Part shown: positions 1-11,777 of the stretch, in pieces | Layout: each line of letters begins with the position of its first letter | How positions within the stretch are numbered: the first letter of the stretch is position 1 | Assembly: GCA_027946365.1 (NCBI GenBank) | Contig: JAPEUQ010000011.1 | Span: forward strand, 1,178,001 to 1,242,000 | From: Kalmusia sp. IMI 367209 | Taxonomy: Eukaryota > Ascomycota > Dothideomycetes > Pleosporales > Didymosphaeriaceae | Reading direction: 5' to 3' | Length of the DNA: 64,000 bases | Position numbers and translations under genes: made by a program | Notes under the pieces: model-generated | Databases searched by the model: none | What the model was told of the DNA's origin: nothing | What the model saw: the letters and a program-made list of their open reading frames with translations, nothing else

Positions 1-121
1 CCCCCAGAATCGACGTCTTCAGAGTAGAGTCAAGGCAAGGAAGCTCCTTCACCACGAGAGTATCAGATTTGGGGGCACATCTGGGCTGCACCAGAACAGT
101 AAATCTGTAGTGTTTGCCGTG

Positions 122-1451
122 ATGGCCGATGACGACTCACTCCTCGTCATTGCTCCTGCAGGCGACCTAATTCTAGACGTGAGCCAGGAAGACGGCTCCC
201 GCCAGTTCGCATATCGCGTCGATTCGAAGGTGTTACGAGCAAGCTCGCAATACTTCGAGAACTTGCTGGGCGAGCGGTTCAGCGAGGGACAGCAACTGTC
301 AGCAGCGCTCGAAGCTTTAAGACTAGCCGGACACTCAAATATCGCAGATGCGCCGGTCGACGCCTTACCGCGGATCGCCATCGTCAACGTTGGTAGAATA
401 TCAATTTCCAGCACAGCAAATATACAAAACTTAGTTGCCGACTTCTTGCGAGCCGTTCACGGCCAAGACCTCGCCGTTGCCAGTCCGCCTCCTCCGAATC
501 TTGCCAACCTCGCAATTGTCGCCGATCGATTCGATGCCACAGAATGTCTCTCGCGCTATGTCCAGAGGAAGAAATACCTGCAGTTGCTGGATGCGAAGGC
601 AAGGGGGCGGATAAGCGCTGGCATGACAGAAGAGAGGGTGCGACAAAAGCTGCTCGTGGGATTGCTATTCGATCACGCGCCGTGGGTCACGCGGTATTCC
701 AAGCATCTGATATTGCGGGATTCGGCACAGTGGCAGCCAGGCGTCGAAGATGATTATACTAAAGCTTTGTGGTGGAACCTGCCGAACGGGGTAGAAGGTG
801 CGTGTGACGGCAGATCTACCCATGTGTAGATACTAACGCATAGTAGACGAGTTGATACAACGACGGGAGTACATTCTCGAGACGATCAACTCGCTACAGT
901 CGCACTTCCTCAAACTGTATACATCAGGGGAGCGTCAGTGCAAGCTCGGTTACGACACCTCAGTACAATGCGACTCATTTCAACTCGGCGAGATGGTGCG
1001 TTTCTTTACTCGACTCGGCACGCTGCGACTCCAAGGCACCATTTATGATAATACTGAGCCGACGTACCATACGGGAGACGTCGAACGTCTCTTGGAATCA
1101 CTCCGTCAATGTTCTTCGTATCAAGTCGATCGTAATCACGCTCACTGCGGTCTGCGATCTAGGATGATCCCCTTACTCGATTTAATCCAGAATCAATTGT
1201 GTTTAGACACGACCAGTCTGGATATCGGTCTTTGCCTTGATTGTTGGAAGAACCACCGAGTGGCATATGCCTGGTCTGCTGCTAAGAGACCGGTGATGTG
1301 GGCCCAACCTAGGTCGCTGACCGGCAACCGGATGCTCTCATCTGCGAAAGGCCACCAACGTAAACCGAGTAGCTGCCTCAATAGACACATTATGGTTCGA
1401 GATCTGTTCATGGCAACGGAAAGAGATTGGACGGCTAGAGACGCTTACTAA
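122..1451 (+). CDS. BTB/POZ-like domain protein, two exons
   Basis: Predicted 427-aa protein. Exon 1 is 122-797 and exon 2 is 844-1451. The 46-bp intron starts GTGCGT, has a TACTAAC branch site and ends TAG, and joining restores one open frame. The N-terminal half has the pattern of a fungal BTB/POZ fold: short strands (LLVIAPAGDLILDV), then DSKVLRASSQYFENLL, then a helical region. The C-terminal part has a Cys-rich LCLDCW segment seen in many BTB proteins of Dothideomycetes. Such proteins are usually oligomerisation or Cul3-adaptor modules, but no partner is visible here. The final 60 residues are less typical and could be diverged. The start is the first ATG in frame; the open frame runs a few codons further 5' without another ATG. 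Family call moderate, function unknown. Confidence 0.65.
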
Positions 1452-2221
1452 AGCGCATAGAGTAAACCTACCTGTTCGCAGAGCGAAAGGCAACTTCAAG
1501 CCCCAAAGCTTCTTTCAGCCTCGACTGTTAGCGCAGTGTTAGATGCAGGTGATATGTCCGTTTCGCACGCGGGAAGGGCTCGTGCCTGCCTTGTTCCAAA
1601 AAATCCCAGGCCTATCAAGCCACATTGTTGCATTTTCAGCCTAAGGCAGACCTGTGATGGTTAGGGTCGGCAAAGTACACCTTGGCATTTCTACATCTCC
1701 ATAGTACAGCTAAATCACTTTCACGGAAGCCGAAAGGACAGCTAAGATCAAAGTCAGCCCCTGAGTATGCCTTGATAGCGCCGTCAAGTTTTGATTGACA
1801 CCGTGCCGTTGCTAGGTCATGGTCCATTGCGGGGTCGTTCACTAATACAGTGGGGTGGTTCACGAACCGTGACCATGGAATCACTGTGCCATATGTTAGC
1901 TCAGTTATAGCAAATCAGGTGTCGTTGAGGTGATCAAAGAGAACCGCCAACTATTGCGCCGCGGCTATGCAGGTCTTAAAGCGGGCTGAGTCAATGCGGC
2001 TGTGCTCTACACTCCGCCCCCCCACGAACTTCGCAGTGGAAAAAGGAAAAAGGACTCCAGCAATGCGCCACAGGCAAGCAATTCTTTCTAATCCAATACG
2101 CTGGTGTGTCTCATCTCGGTCAGAGAAATACTGTGGCTCGTCAAGGCGCCTTTAGCCACACAGGGCTCCTTTGAGGCAGAGATGTAGGGCAAAATCGTGA
2201 ATTCCGATGCGGTAGTCCAGG
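1452..2221. other. Intergenic, no gene seen
   Basis: No open frame here has coding character on either strand. The longest (minus, 1636-1884) has no recognisable domain and no splice-linked neighbours. The right end is the upstream region of the vWA gene. Confidence 0.5.
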
Positions 2222-2230
2222 TGTATATAA
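2222..2230 (+). promoter_or_regulatory. TATA-like element upstream of vWA gene
   Basis: A GTATATAAC element about 140 bp before the ATG at 2363. It is the only good TATA-like match in the interval and supports transcription starting near 2250. Confidence 0.4.
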
Positions 2231-2362
2231 CGGGCGCGTGCGTGCCATGGTTCAGTTTTGTATTCAGTGCACTAAGTCAAACAAACTTACGCAAACGGAA
2301 CTTTCCACTTTGAGTCACCAACAAAGTGTTTTCAGCAATTACATTACTAAAGGCTGCCACCC

Positions 2363-3519
2363 ATGTCTGTCTCACCCTTGCTCTTGCTTGACCACCACCA
2401 TCACGCCGCCCCGCCACCTCACATCTCTCAACTCCGCGATACATCAATAGCGGGTGCACACTCGCAGCGATATAAAAACAGTATGTTCAAAGACCTGCGG
2501 AAGAAGCTCTCCAAGCGAGGCTCAAACCCGTTGTCTCAGAGATCGAATGAGACAAACAAGTCGCCCGTTCAAGGCGGGTATCTTGCGCCAGGGAACAATA
2601 ATCCATTCACTTCTGGAGCGCCAGCTACTCGACGTCCAAGTAAGAAGAGAACCGCATTACGTTTACATCAGCTAACAATAGTAGGCGGTTCTGCCAGCAA
2701 TCCTTTCGCGCGAATAGGCGCTCCTAATGACCCGCCACCAGCATACACTCCTGGTCCGTCAGAGTCGGCACCTGTTGGCTCTCAAGCTCCCATAGCGACT
2801 GTCACAGATGACGACCCTTATGCGTTTCTCAGAAGCTTCGATACCATCTTTCTGATCGATGACTCAGGCTCCATGGCGGGAGGCAACTGGAGCCAAGTCG
2901 AGCGCGCCCTCACCGTCATCGCACCCATCTGCGCTGAACGCGACGAGGACGGTGTAGATGTGTGGTTTCTCAACGACAAAAAGGTTTGGAGGAACCAGCG
3001 TACTTCAAGCGACATCATCGAGATCTTCCAGGAGGCCAAGCCATCCGGACGGACGATGACTGGCAGTCGCCTATGGGCCATTCTTTCCCCGTATCTTGCA
3101 AAGTACGAGAAACATGCAAGCACTACCAAGCCTGTCAATATTATTGTTGTCACAGATGGCCAGGCCCAAGATGATGTGAGTGGCGTTATCCAGGCGGTTG
3201 CAGAGAAACTCGACAAATGGGATGCACCACCGTGGCAAGTGGGCGTTCAATTTTTCCAGATTGGGAACGATCCTGGAGCTCGCACGATGCTCAAGCAGCT
3301 TGACGACGAACTCGCTGAAATGGGCAACGTGCGTGACATTGTCGATACGGTGCCGTTCACCAGTGAGAATGGTGGCCAGCTTTCAGGGGCGGGGATCATG
3401 AAAGTCAGTAATTTGAACATATAATCAGAGGCACATGGATGCTAATTCTATCATAGGTTGTCCTTGGAAGCGTCAATCGCCGTCTAGATCGTAGCTCAAA
3501 GGAGCTTCATCGGTCATAG
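2363..3519 (+). CDS. von Willebrand factor A domain protein, three exons
   Basis: Predicted 352-aa cytoplasmic protein with exons 2363-2639, 2685-3403 and 3457-3519. The vWA domain starts near residue 140. It has the MIDAS motif DDSGSM (about residue 150), a downstream Thr (RTMTGSR) and the second metal-site strand IIVVTDGQA. The last exon adds VVLGSVNRRLDRS, the usual C-terminal helix of this fungal vWA family, which confirms the 53-bp second intron. The first intron (45 bp, GTAAGA...GCTAAC...TAG) is a multiple of three and open throughout, so the unspliced frame also reads. The N-terminus is Pro/His-rich and disordered; an in-frame ATG at 2483 (MFKDLRKKL) is an alternative start. Role: divalent-cation-dependent protein binding. 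The partner is unknown. Confidence 0.8.
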
Positions 3520-6348
3520 TGACTCGTCTCACTCTTTGCTCGGATAGCTTGTTACAATTTCATTAAGTTTCACTCTCACGAAAGTACCGGTTATGAGTGG
3601 ATTCAACACTATAGTCCCAATTCAATGGTTGGCGTTTGTGGTTGGGCACATATTCTTTAGTGCGGTGGGTGGGCCAATTGCTTCGCTGCACGAATGATAC
3701 CCAAGCATCTCTGAGTGGACCTAGAGCCCAAAGAAGGCGTTTCTGAGGCGCATTAGATTTTTTAGAGTTATTGTACTACACCAAACATAGATTTTACGGC
3801 TTCTTATCCGGAAGCATGCGTGCATTGTCAAGCTCCTTCTCAGAAGCGCATATGTACCACAAAGCAACTATATCATTATTCTGACCAACCGATAACTCCG
3901 TGTGAATTGTCACTGCATATGCACTTCGCTAGTACTGACACGTGGTGAGCATGTGGGGACAGAGTCGGTCAGTAAGAGGGGTAAATATGCCTGACGAGGC
4001 AGACTTGATTCACCTACAACCATTTCATCCGGCAACAGTGTAACCTTGATATCGGAGATAGCAACTAAAAATATGTACATGGCATTGCTAATGCTAAATT
4101 AGAGACGGAGGGCTTGCATAAAGTACTCGATTGGGGCACGAGGGTACACTCCTTGCATACGTATCATGAGAGCAGCAACCGAAAATAGTAAATCCATGCC
4201 GAAAATGCAGCAGGTAGTCATTCATGCATTGAATTAGCAATCCTATGACTCGTTGGTGGTAGGTCTTGCGTCCTCGCAGCACTTATTACCTGTGTGGCAG
4301 AGGGTTTGCTCAAGGGCTCATTTCTACAAGAGAGATACATCTCACATGCTACGTGCATCCCACATTGCCTATGAGTACGCCCGTTCAGAGCCACAGATAT
4401 AAGCACACGACATTGTGGGTGAGATGGCCCATCAAATCAAACACTCCCGCTATGCTAGAGTCTGCCATCGCTTCAATCCTATCCATGCAAGCTACGCCGA
4501 GCCATCCGCTTCGGCTCCCCGTTCACCGGCACATTGACCTCCTGACTGACCATATCCCACGTACGGAAGAACAGGTAGGGGGGCGGGATGCAACAACTGG
4601 CTACCGGTATACATTCTAGTATGCGTTACTACCCGATGCAGACGAACGACGAGGGTGTGTCCTGTGTTGTTGCAAGGCAGATTGAGGGTCGAGTCGTGTT
4701 ACATTCCCACTCCTCCGGGATTACAGGCTCGTTCTACGATGCATGTCGCAATGTGAGCCTGGAGCGGTTGGGGATAGGGGCTGGAATCTGCCTTGCAAAC
4801 GAGGAAGCGGGGTAACCGCTATGCTCCTGTGGCTATCAGCGATCATAGAGTGCATCCAAGCCTGAGCTTCGTTCTGTGCCAATGGATTTATCTAACCGGC
4901 GGCGATGATGGCTTTGTTGGTGGGATAAGGAGACAGCCAAGTAAACGAGAGTCGTTCGGGTGGCGGCTTTGGCGATACGCATCGGTAGGTTGTGCGCAGG
5001 GAAGTGCGAGGTTATGCAACAGGTTGTGCTCAGATCCTCCGATGTAGACTCATTTAGGAATTTCAATACTACCTATTGTATTCGGCCTGAACTCATGGTA
5101 CAAGCATTGTACTCTCGGTAGGAAGAACAATTATGAGCGACGTCACTCACTTGGATGAAGCCTATTGTCTGTATCTGAAAGATAATTTTAGGGGGCAAAG
5201 CTTCCTAGCTCATGCCAATTTCGCAAATCACAAAAAGGCTGTCCGCAGCGGGTATGAACGTGGGGGTCAAGATACCCTGTATCACCTCTATCGTATCTTT
5301 GCTTTTGCCCTTTGCTTCTGCCTCAGTATTGCTGATAGAATGTTTAGATTAATGGGATATTCGTCGGTGGACGAAAGCTACCCTGTATACAGCATTGCTT
5401 GATGACTTCGTTGGCTCTTCCAGCTACTTTTTCTAAACGAGGTTTTCGTCGCTAGACTAGTGATGATGATGCATTCGATGCTAAGAGAATTATGCGCTAG
5501 CTTCATTGCTTTCTTGAGTGGCCGTTCCAAGTGTGCCAGCCGGAGTGAGTAGCTGCGCGCTGGTAGCCTTGATATGTTCCGAATTTGAAATACCAAGTGA
5601 CTTTGCGCTTGTACTAGTGCTTTAAGACGGTGCATGTTGTAGATTGAATGACTAAATGATTGAGCACTACTGGGTACTCTGTGGAGAGACTAGTGCGTAG
5701 TCGGTATTGTCGCCGTAGGTGTCCAGAACGCGGCTTTTCGGCGTGTCTTTTACTCACAGTAGAGGTATGTTTCTGTATATTGTGTCATTCTTAACAAGTA
5801 CAACGAGATGCTTACAAAATCGAACGTTTCTGTGCGTCTGTCTTTGCGGTCTTAATAGCTACAGGACATGCATTTTCGATGAGAACTTTGTCTGTATGAC
5901 GGATTCTTACAGCATTCAAGTTCCTGGCTTTTCGTGAGCCATCCTTATTTCGCTTGTACGTCTACTAAATGGGGATGTTTCTGCCACGGTTTATTGATGT
6001 GCACTGGCGCTTGAGGTTACCAGTACGATGAATTGATGTTAGGGAGCTTGATCGCCTTGTTAGGTAACTAGGTAGATCCTCGGTCAATTGGGTATTGGAA
6101 AGATAGAGCACGAATAGTTCAAGACGTAAAGCTTGTCTGGGCATTATTGGTGATGGTGGGTGATGGAACACGCCCGGAACGCGTGCGCCCTTGTTGCCGT
6201 TCCGCGCCAATGAAAGCTCGGACATTGTCTAAATGTCAGCCCACGCATCTACGGCCATCACACCACCCTCGTGCTCTCCCCTAAACCGATGCACAGGGAC
6301 CAGCGTTGAACATATATTCCATGATGGCCTCCCATTCTCTTGAGAAAG
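3520..6348. other. 2.8-kb gene-free block
   Basis: Many short open frames on both strands, none above 120 codons, none with a recognisable domain, signal peptide or splice-linked partner. No long terminal or inverted repeat was spotted by eye. It may hold decayed mobile-element DNA, but nothing here proves it. Confidence 0.45.
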
Positions 6349-7233
6349 ATGCCTGGCCTCAAGACCGCTCTCTTCTTCGCAATCCAAGTTTTACTCGCCG
6401 CTTTCTTCCTTACTCGCGCGCCTTTTACCATGACCACGTCTCCACCGACCAAGCAATGGGCTGACGGTCCATGTCCATTGGTTCAAACTCCGCAATACAA
6501 GACCAAGAAAACTGATGTATTCACCACTGGGGCAACACATATGGCACACATTCACAACGCAATATTACGAGGCTATAATTCCATCTACCTACAAGCACCA
6601 CACATAACCCATGAAGACAAAAATGACTTCATCGGATATGCTCAGGCGTGGTTCAGGTTCGTCAAAAGCCACCATGACGACGAAGAAGCGGAGCTCTTCC
6701 CTAAAGTAGAAGAAGTAATGGGCCGCAAAGATCTCTGGACCGAAACACACAAAGAGCACGAGTCGTTCCTTGCCGGCCTTGCCGAGTTCAACGAATATCT
6801 GAGCACTCTCGGGGAACCATTTGACTTCGATGGCAAAAAATTAATTAGTATCATGGATAAATTCCAGGAGCCGTTCAATAAGCATTTCCATCATGAGATC
6901 GAGACCATCGCATCGTTCGCGGATTTACCAGAAGCGAAAAAGGCAGAGGAAGCAGCAGCGATCTTCAAGGCTTGGGGAAAGAAGACAGTTACCAAAGCTG
7001 GGACGACGGATGTGGTACCTTTCTTCTTGTTGAATCTCGATACCACGTATGAGGAGGGCATGTGGGCATCATGGCCGCCGATGCCAGCGCCAATCAGGTG
7101 GGGACTGGTCAACATTGCTGGGGCGTATCATTGGGCTTGGTGGAAGTTTTCTAGTTGCGATTCAGCCGGTAAACCGAGGGAGCTGTATGCTTTGCATGTA
7201 CCAGAAAAGCCCCTAACCGGCGCCTCATCTTGA
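6349..7233 (+). CDS. Hemerythrin-like (HHE cation-binding) domain protein
   Basis: Single-exon 294-aa protein; the first in-frame ATG is at 6349. A hydrophobic N-terminal segment (ALFFAIQVLLAAFFLTRA) can act as signal anchor. The hemerythrin four-helix pattern follows: THMAHIHNAI, then SHHDDEEAELF near residue 108, HKEHESF, and HFHHEIETI. These are the His/Asp/Glu ligands expected for a di-iron or oxygen-binding site. The Trp-rich C-terminus (MWASWPPMPAP, AYHWAWWKF) is shared by fungal members of the family. Likely role: metal or oxygen sensing, or nitrosative/oxidative stress handling at a membrane. The family call is strong; physiological function is inferred. Confidence 0.85.
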   Translation: MPGLKTALFFAIQVLLAAFFLTRAPFTMTTSPPTKQWADGPCPLVQTPQYKTKKTDVFTTGATHMAHIHNAILRGYNSIYLQAPHITHEDKNDFIGYAQAWFRFVKSHHDDEEAELFPKVEEVMGRKDLWTETHKEHESFLAGLAEFNEYLSTLGEPFDFDGKKLISIMDKFQEPFNKHFHHEIETIASFADLPEAKKAEEAAAIFKAWGKKTVTKAGTTDVVPFFLLNLDTTYEEGMWASWPPMPAPIRWGLVNIAGAYHWAWWKFSSCDSAGKPRELYALHVPEKPLTGASS

Positions 7234-8327
7234 ACACAGATCCTTCTTTGTGGGATCCAAAGGCTGTAGGATAAAGAAATTGGATTCGATTCATAGCGTA
7301 TAGTATGACATAATGGCAAGCTTTGGTCCCTTGCTTTTGTTGGTATGTCCAGCTTTGTAATATAGTAATCACGCACCAGGAACATTGCCACCTCGATAGC
7401 ATAGGCAGGAGTGTAAGCAGATCTCACATTTGGAAATCTACACCAAAAGCCACTGTGAGATTGTGCGGAGAAGCTTTCCTCTGCTATTCGCTCGCCTAGA
7501 TCATCTCACACTTCGCCCGAATCATGTCAGATAGTTCTCTTCGAAGTAAGCAGCCCTATCGGGCGTTGTTCGATGATCGGTGTGCGTGCTTGCGCCGCAT
7601 CAACTTTTCTTACCAATACGTATATCGCGTTCCAGGAGGCAGCTAGTCTGACTTCAGCTTATGAACTTTAATGGGTCTAAAATGAGCGAAGGAGCAGTCA
7701 TGCGATGATTAAGGTTTGTTTGTGAGCATTGATCTTAGTCTAGCTGATTACCTATTCTCATCACTGCCGGGTATTAGCATACATAGATCAGTGTTTCATA
7801 CACTGGTCTGAATAGTATGTTAAAATTACGCTATGGTATCATGAAAGGATCCAATATCTGGTGACTGAACCATGGGGTTTTTGAGAAATAACAAGGAGAG
7901 ATAATATCACCACATTACAACTCACGCTGCAACTCTCGAAGAGGCATTCGAAAGACCGCACGACAGCAAATACTCAATCGGATCTTCAAGGAAAGCCATC
8001 ATCACAAGTGACCTACGCCGCGACCATCCCACTGTGCCTCTTCCTTAGAAATATTGCTGGTCAGATATATGCTTGATGACAAGAGGCCGTGCAAAGCGAT
8101 CCACCCAGTAAAAATGATTCCTTAGGTCCTTAGTTGACGATAGTATAGGTTCCATTACTTGGATCTGAAGTATCAGTAGTCCCACGAGGACAGTGAAGAA
8201 ACCAGTCCGGCTTGGTATGCATTGTGATGGGCGAATTCACTTTCTTCCGTCATGCGACAGGAAGCCGCACAAGAGAATCATAGCAAGTGGCAGTCAATCA
8301 GGCAGAGGCAGAACGTTCAAGATTCAA
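7234..8327. other. Intergenic, no gene seen
   Basis: Only short uninformative frames. Antisense frames at 7128-7427 overlap the tail of the hemerythrin gene and are shadows. Confidence 0.5.
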
Positions 8328-8336
8328 TATAAAAAG
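8328..8336 (+). promoter_or_regulatory. TATA box of small secreted protein gene
   Basis: TATAAAAAG, 134 bp before the ATG at 8462 and followed by a pyrimidine-rich leader. This is a near-consensus TATA element, consistent with a strongly inducible gene. Confidence 0.55.
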
Positions 8337-8461
8337 GGCATCTTCTCCCACCAAATCTGCATTCGCAGCAAGATTCACTACCACTCTGAACTTTCTTCGT
8401 CACACTTCCACTTCCCACAAGAACCGCCTCGACTAGAGTACTATTTACATCATCCGAAAAC

Positions 8462-8946
8462 ATGAAGTTCAGCATTGTATCTCTTCCACTCCTCTTTGCC
8501 ATCACTGGCCTTGCCGCCCCAAGCCTCGTTGCGCGAGAAGATTCCAATGTCCACATTGGTGTGAATCCCCGCTTCACCCCAGGACCAGAGACCAATATCG
8601 TCGTTACGCTTGGACAATGCCGTAAGCATATTTTCTTTCGATGACCATCATTTTCCTAGTAGCTTCGCCACGACTGATTCGCGTAAACGCAGGTGACTTG
8701 CCGCCGGAATACGTTCTCGCCCTTTCCGCCATTGCCCCTAATGGAATCTTGACATGCACTCTTTACTCGTATGTATTGCTGATTTTCACTTTGAATGAAG
8801 AGGCTGTGAATTGACGTAAACGATGCAGCGAGACGCAATGCTCTGGTAGCAACACTTTGACGGTCGATGGGCGCTTCCCTATTGAGGACTTACGTACGGT
8901 TGGCTACGACAACCAGGCTGTGTCTATTCGCTGCGTGAGGCATTAG
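8462..8946 (+). CDS. Small secreted four-cysteine protein (effector-like)
   Basis: Three exons (8462-8621, 8693-8768, 8829-8946) give a 117-aa protein. Both introns have GT-AG ends and their phases match exactly. The signal peptide is clear: MKFSIVSLPLLFAITGLAAP. The mature part is about 98 residues with four cysteines (LGQC, LTCT, TQCSG, IRCV), enough for two disulfides. No known fold or catalytic motif is recognised. Size, secretion, paired cysteines and an isolated position between long gene-free blocks match candidate effectors or cell-wall-associated small secreted proteins, but that role is inference. Its strong TATA box suggests regulated expression. Confidence 0.75.
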
Positions 8947-9980
8947 TAGACTCGGTTGCCAAGGATGAGGGGTGACCCTCGATTGAGTTAGCTGAGATCG
9001 GATTGTTTTCCTCTCATGATCAGTCGTTACTACAAGCTGGCCAGCGGTTTCTCGTGCTTTTAGTTTCGTGCTTAAATACGATCTTTACCTTGCTACTCTC
9101 GCTTTACACTGCCGCTTGACGTACGTGAAGTGAAATGCAAGACTATTTGAAATTGTAAGCTCGATGTTCCACTTTGCGAGATAATTGGCAATGCGGATGC
9201 AGATTTTCGATCTAGAAACGCTCCAGAGATCAACTCGGCGATCTGTGACACGCGAGGAAGGCGCTATGCATCGTATGCTCGGCTGGCCCACGCTTTCGGG
9301 AGTTCCGTTCCGCCTCCCCTCAATTATTTTCCACCCATGATAGCTTTATCTCGCAGAGAGTTGACAGATCGCATACAATGTACTTAGATCTAGAATACAA
9401 GTTGAGATACTCTCTCGAAAGTTGATAGAGGGTTTGAACAGCCTTCGCTGCCTCACCCTTTACCCTGGCTTGGGGTTGCTCGCGACCGAGCTGTTCGCTT
9501 CATTTGTTTTCCCTGAAACTTGCTTTCATGAGACATATGTAGTACTCGCATAGCGACTGGGCTGGTGATTGTGCAGATTCTACCCCTTGCTGTTTTATGC
9601 TGTGCTCCAGTGGCCAGTCTCGAAAAGGAACGAAAGCCTTCCTTTGCACTACCGATTGCTACCGTCACCACGCACTTGATAGCAACAACGGAAAGTTTCG
9701 GCGTATATGTCGCTCAATGTATCACAGCATCAAAAGACGATGATGCGCATTGAAAAAATGGATATATCTTGTTGGTTAACACCACGACTTTGTATCATAT
9801 GTTTGGTTTCCTCTCATAGCTTTGAATGCTTGCAAACTTCACCAGATTCTTTTTTCAAATATTTGGCAGTGCAGCAGCCAGCCTACTACAGCACTTCAAT
9901 AGACTTTCATCGGGAGCAGCTCTCCTAGTCATCGCTTATCAATGCGAAGATAAAGCGAGACCCTATCTTTTGTTACCTGG
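8947..9980. other. Intergenic, no gene seen
   Basis: No frame with coding features. It separates the small secreted protein gene from the rhodopsin-like gene. Confidence 0.5.
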
Positions 9981-11392
9981 ATGGCACAGCACGACTCTGA
10001 AAGCTTAGCACGAGGCGGTGCACGGCTAGAGAAAATAGTCACTGCGAGTCTTGTGCTGTCATGGCTGTTTATCGCTTTGCGAATATGGACACGGACATAT
10101 CTTAACCCGAGTTTCGGTTGGGATGACTTTACCATAATTCTGGCAGGTGCACGTAACCCCTCGTTTGTCTGATGAGGATTGTGCTCACTCTAGCAGATGA
10201 TATTCACAGCATACTGTGGCTGTATTCTATACATTGAAGGGCATGGTGGCGGAACCCACGTCACCAGCGTAGTTCAGCTGAATGATCTCACAAAGGGAAG
10301 GGCTGTTCCCTACCAAAAAAAATTAAGCTAATTGCTATATAGAGGACTATAGCTAGTGAAGCATCATATATTGCAACTGTGATGGTACTCAAAATATCAC
10401 TGGGCATTTTCTTCGCCCGCATTGTCGTTAAAAGATGGCATCTCATTCTCATCAATATTACAGTGGCAATCAGCTGCGTCTCTGCGACGTCGGCTTTCTT
10501 CTACTGTATTTTTAGATGTGGAGCGAATCTCGAAAACTACGTCTTACGGCAACTATCCCATCGATGCACACCTAAAACGTTGGATCGCTTCTTCGCATAT
10601 CAACACGCAGCTTTTGCTTTTTCGACAGATTGCGTGTTCGTGATGTTACCAATACCTTTGCTCTGGGACACGAACATGAGCCGACGATCAAAGATTTCTG
10701 TAGGGCTCATTATGTCCTTAGCTGCACTGTAAGGATGTTTGAAGAACTTGGTATCCTCTACTAATAGTATAGTGGCTGCGTGTGCTCTGCTATTCGTTTT
10801 CGGTATGTGGACGGTCTAACGCAAGTCGATGATTTCTTCTGTGAGTGAGCTACCGCTGATTATCTGTCGGCATGATGCTAACTAAGTGCTCCACCTAGGG
10901 AACGCTGTGAACATTTCCCTCTGGTCTACTATCGAACCAGGAGCAGGGATAATGGCTAGCTGCATGGCAACCTTAAGACCACTTCTGAAGCGCATATTTG
11001 TCAAAGCACAGTCGATCCACTCAGTCAGATCTCGATCTGCTGGGCCATCTCAATCTACTGAATCTCGCACCACTTCATCAAAGCAGAACAGCGAGCTTCG
11101 GACCGACGACAAGCAGCCAGATTCTCATCAACCCTGCAAATATGACAGCTCATTCCCCGATACCCAGAATCATGAACTTTTTGGATTGAGGTCTATTGAT
11201 ATGTTAAGTTGCGGAAGCACTGAAAATATTCTCTCGCAAGCCGATGCACGATCTTCGATCCAACGAGATGAAGACTTGGGACTCAGTAGAACATACAAGT
11301 GGACATCGCCCCGTCAGAATGCAGAGGCCACATCGAACAAATCGGGTTCAATACTGCACAATGCCATATATGGCAACAAAGGAGATGTTTGA
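9981..11392 (+). CDS. Rhodopsin-like (fungal SAT/PTH11-type) integral membrane protein, five exons, possible frameshift
   Basis: Exon 1 begins MAQHDSESLARGG, then helix 1 and the family signature FGWDDFTIIL. Later exons supply ASYIATVMVLKISLGIFF (exon 3, from 10343 to 10728), the join giving YVDGLTQVDDFFWNAVNIS (exon 4 10773-10840 to exon 5 10899-11392) and STIEPGAGIMASC. All are hallmarks of the fungal rhodopsin-domain family. Introns 10729-10772 and 10841-10898 fit perfectly. The exon 2/3 intron would be only 38 bp (10305-10342). The exon 1/2 join is out of frame by one base if the natural sites (10147, 10196) are used. An acceptor at 10209 restores frame but removes four residues. So this is either a functional gene with an odd splice or a recently broken one. 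The tail is Ser-rich and cytosolic. Confidence 0.7.
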
Positions 11393-11777
11393 TTTTCTAG
11401 TCGAACGGTATGTGATACGACTTTTTCATGTAACAGTAGAGTAGAGTACCTTTTGTGGTTGTTGTTACGCCATGTTGTATTGGAAAAGATTAATTTCAAA
11501 TACCCAGCTTTTTAAATGTGATCTGGAAAGCCGTCCTGCGAATCTCGCATTGTAGATTAAAAAGTCATGTCGTGCCCTATGTTGTTGATTCATGTTAACG
11601 ATTTCACATAGATCTGACCGATCTAGAGGATGCTCAAAAAGATTATTCGGGTACGAGGAACGGCTCCCCGCTGGATCCACTCGCCAACCCGCATACGCCT
11701 AGCGGCTATCGACATAGCAGCACATTCGCACAATGGAACAAAAATCATCACAGTAGCATCCAAAACTGTCAAAAAAG
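11393..11777. other. Intergenic between rhodopsin-like gene and tRNA
   Basis: No coding frame. The right end has an A6 run (11771-11776), which on the minus strand is the T-run terminator of the tRNA. Confidence 0.5.
11771..11777 (-). terminator. Pol III terminator (T-run)
   Basis: The minus strand reads CTTTTTT directly after the tRNA discriminator base, the usual RNA polymerase III stop. Confidence 0.6.
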
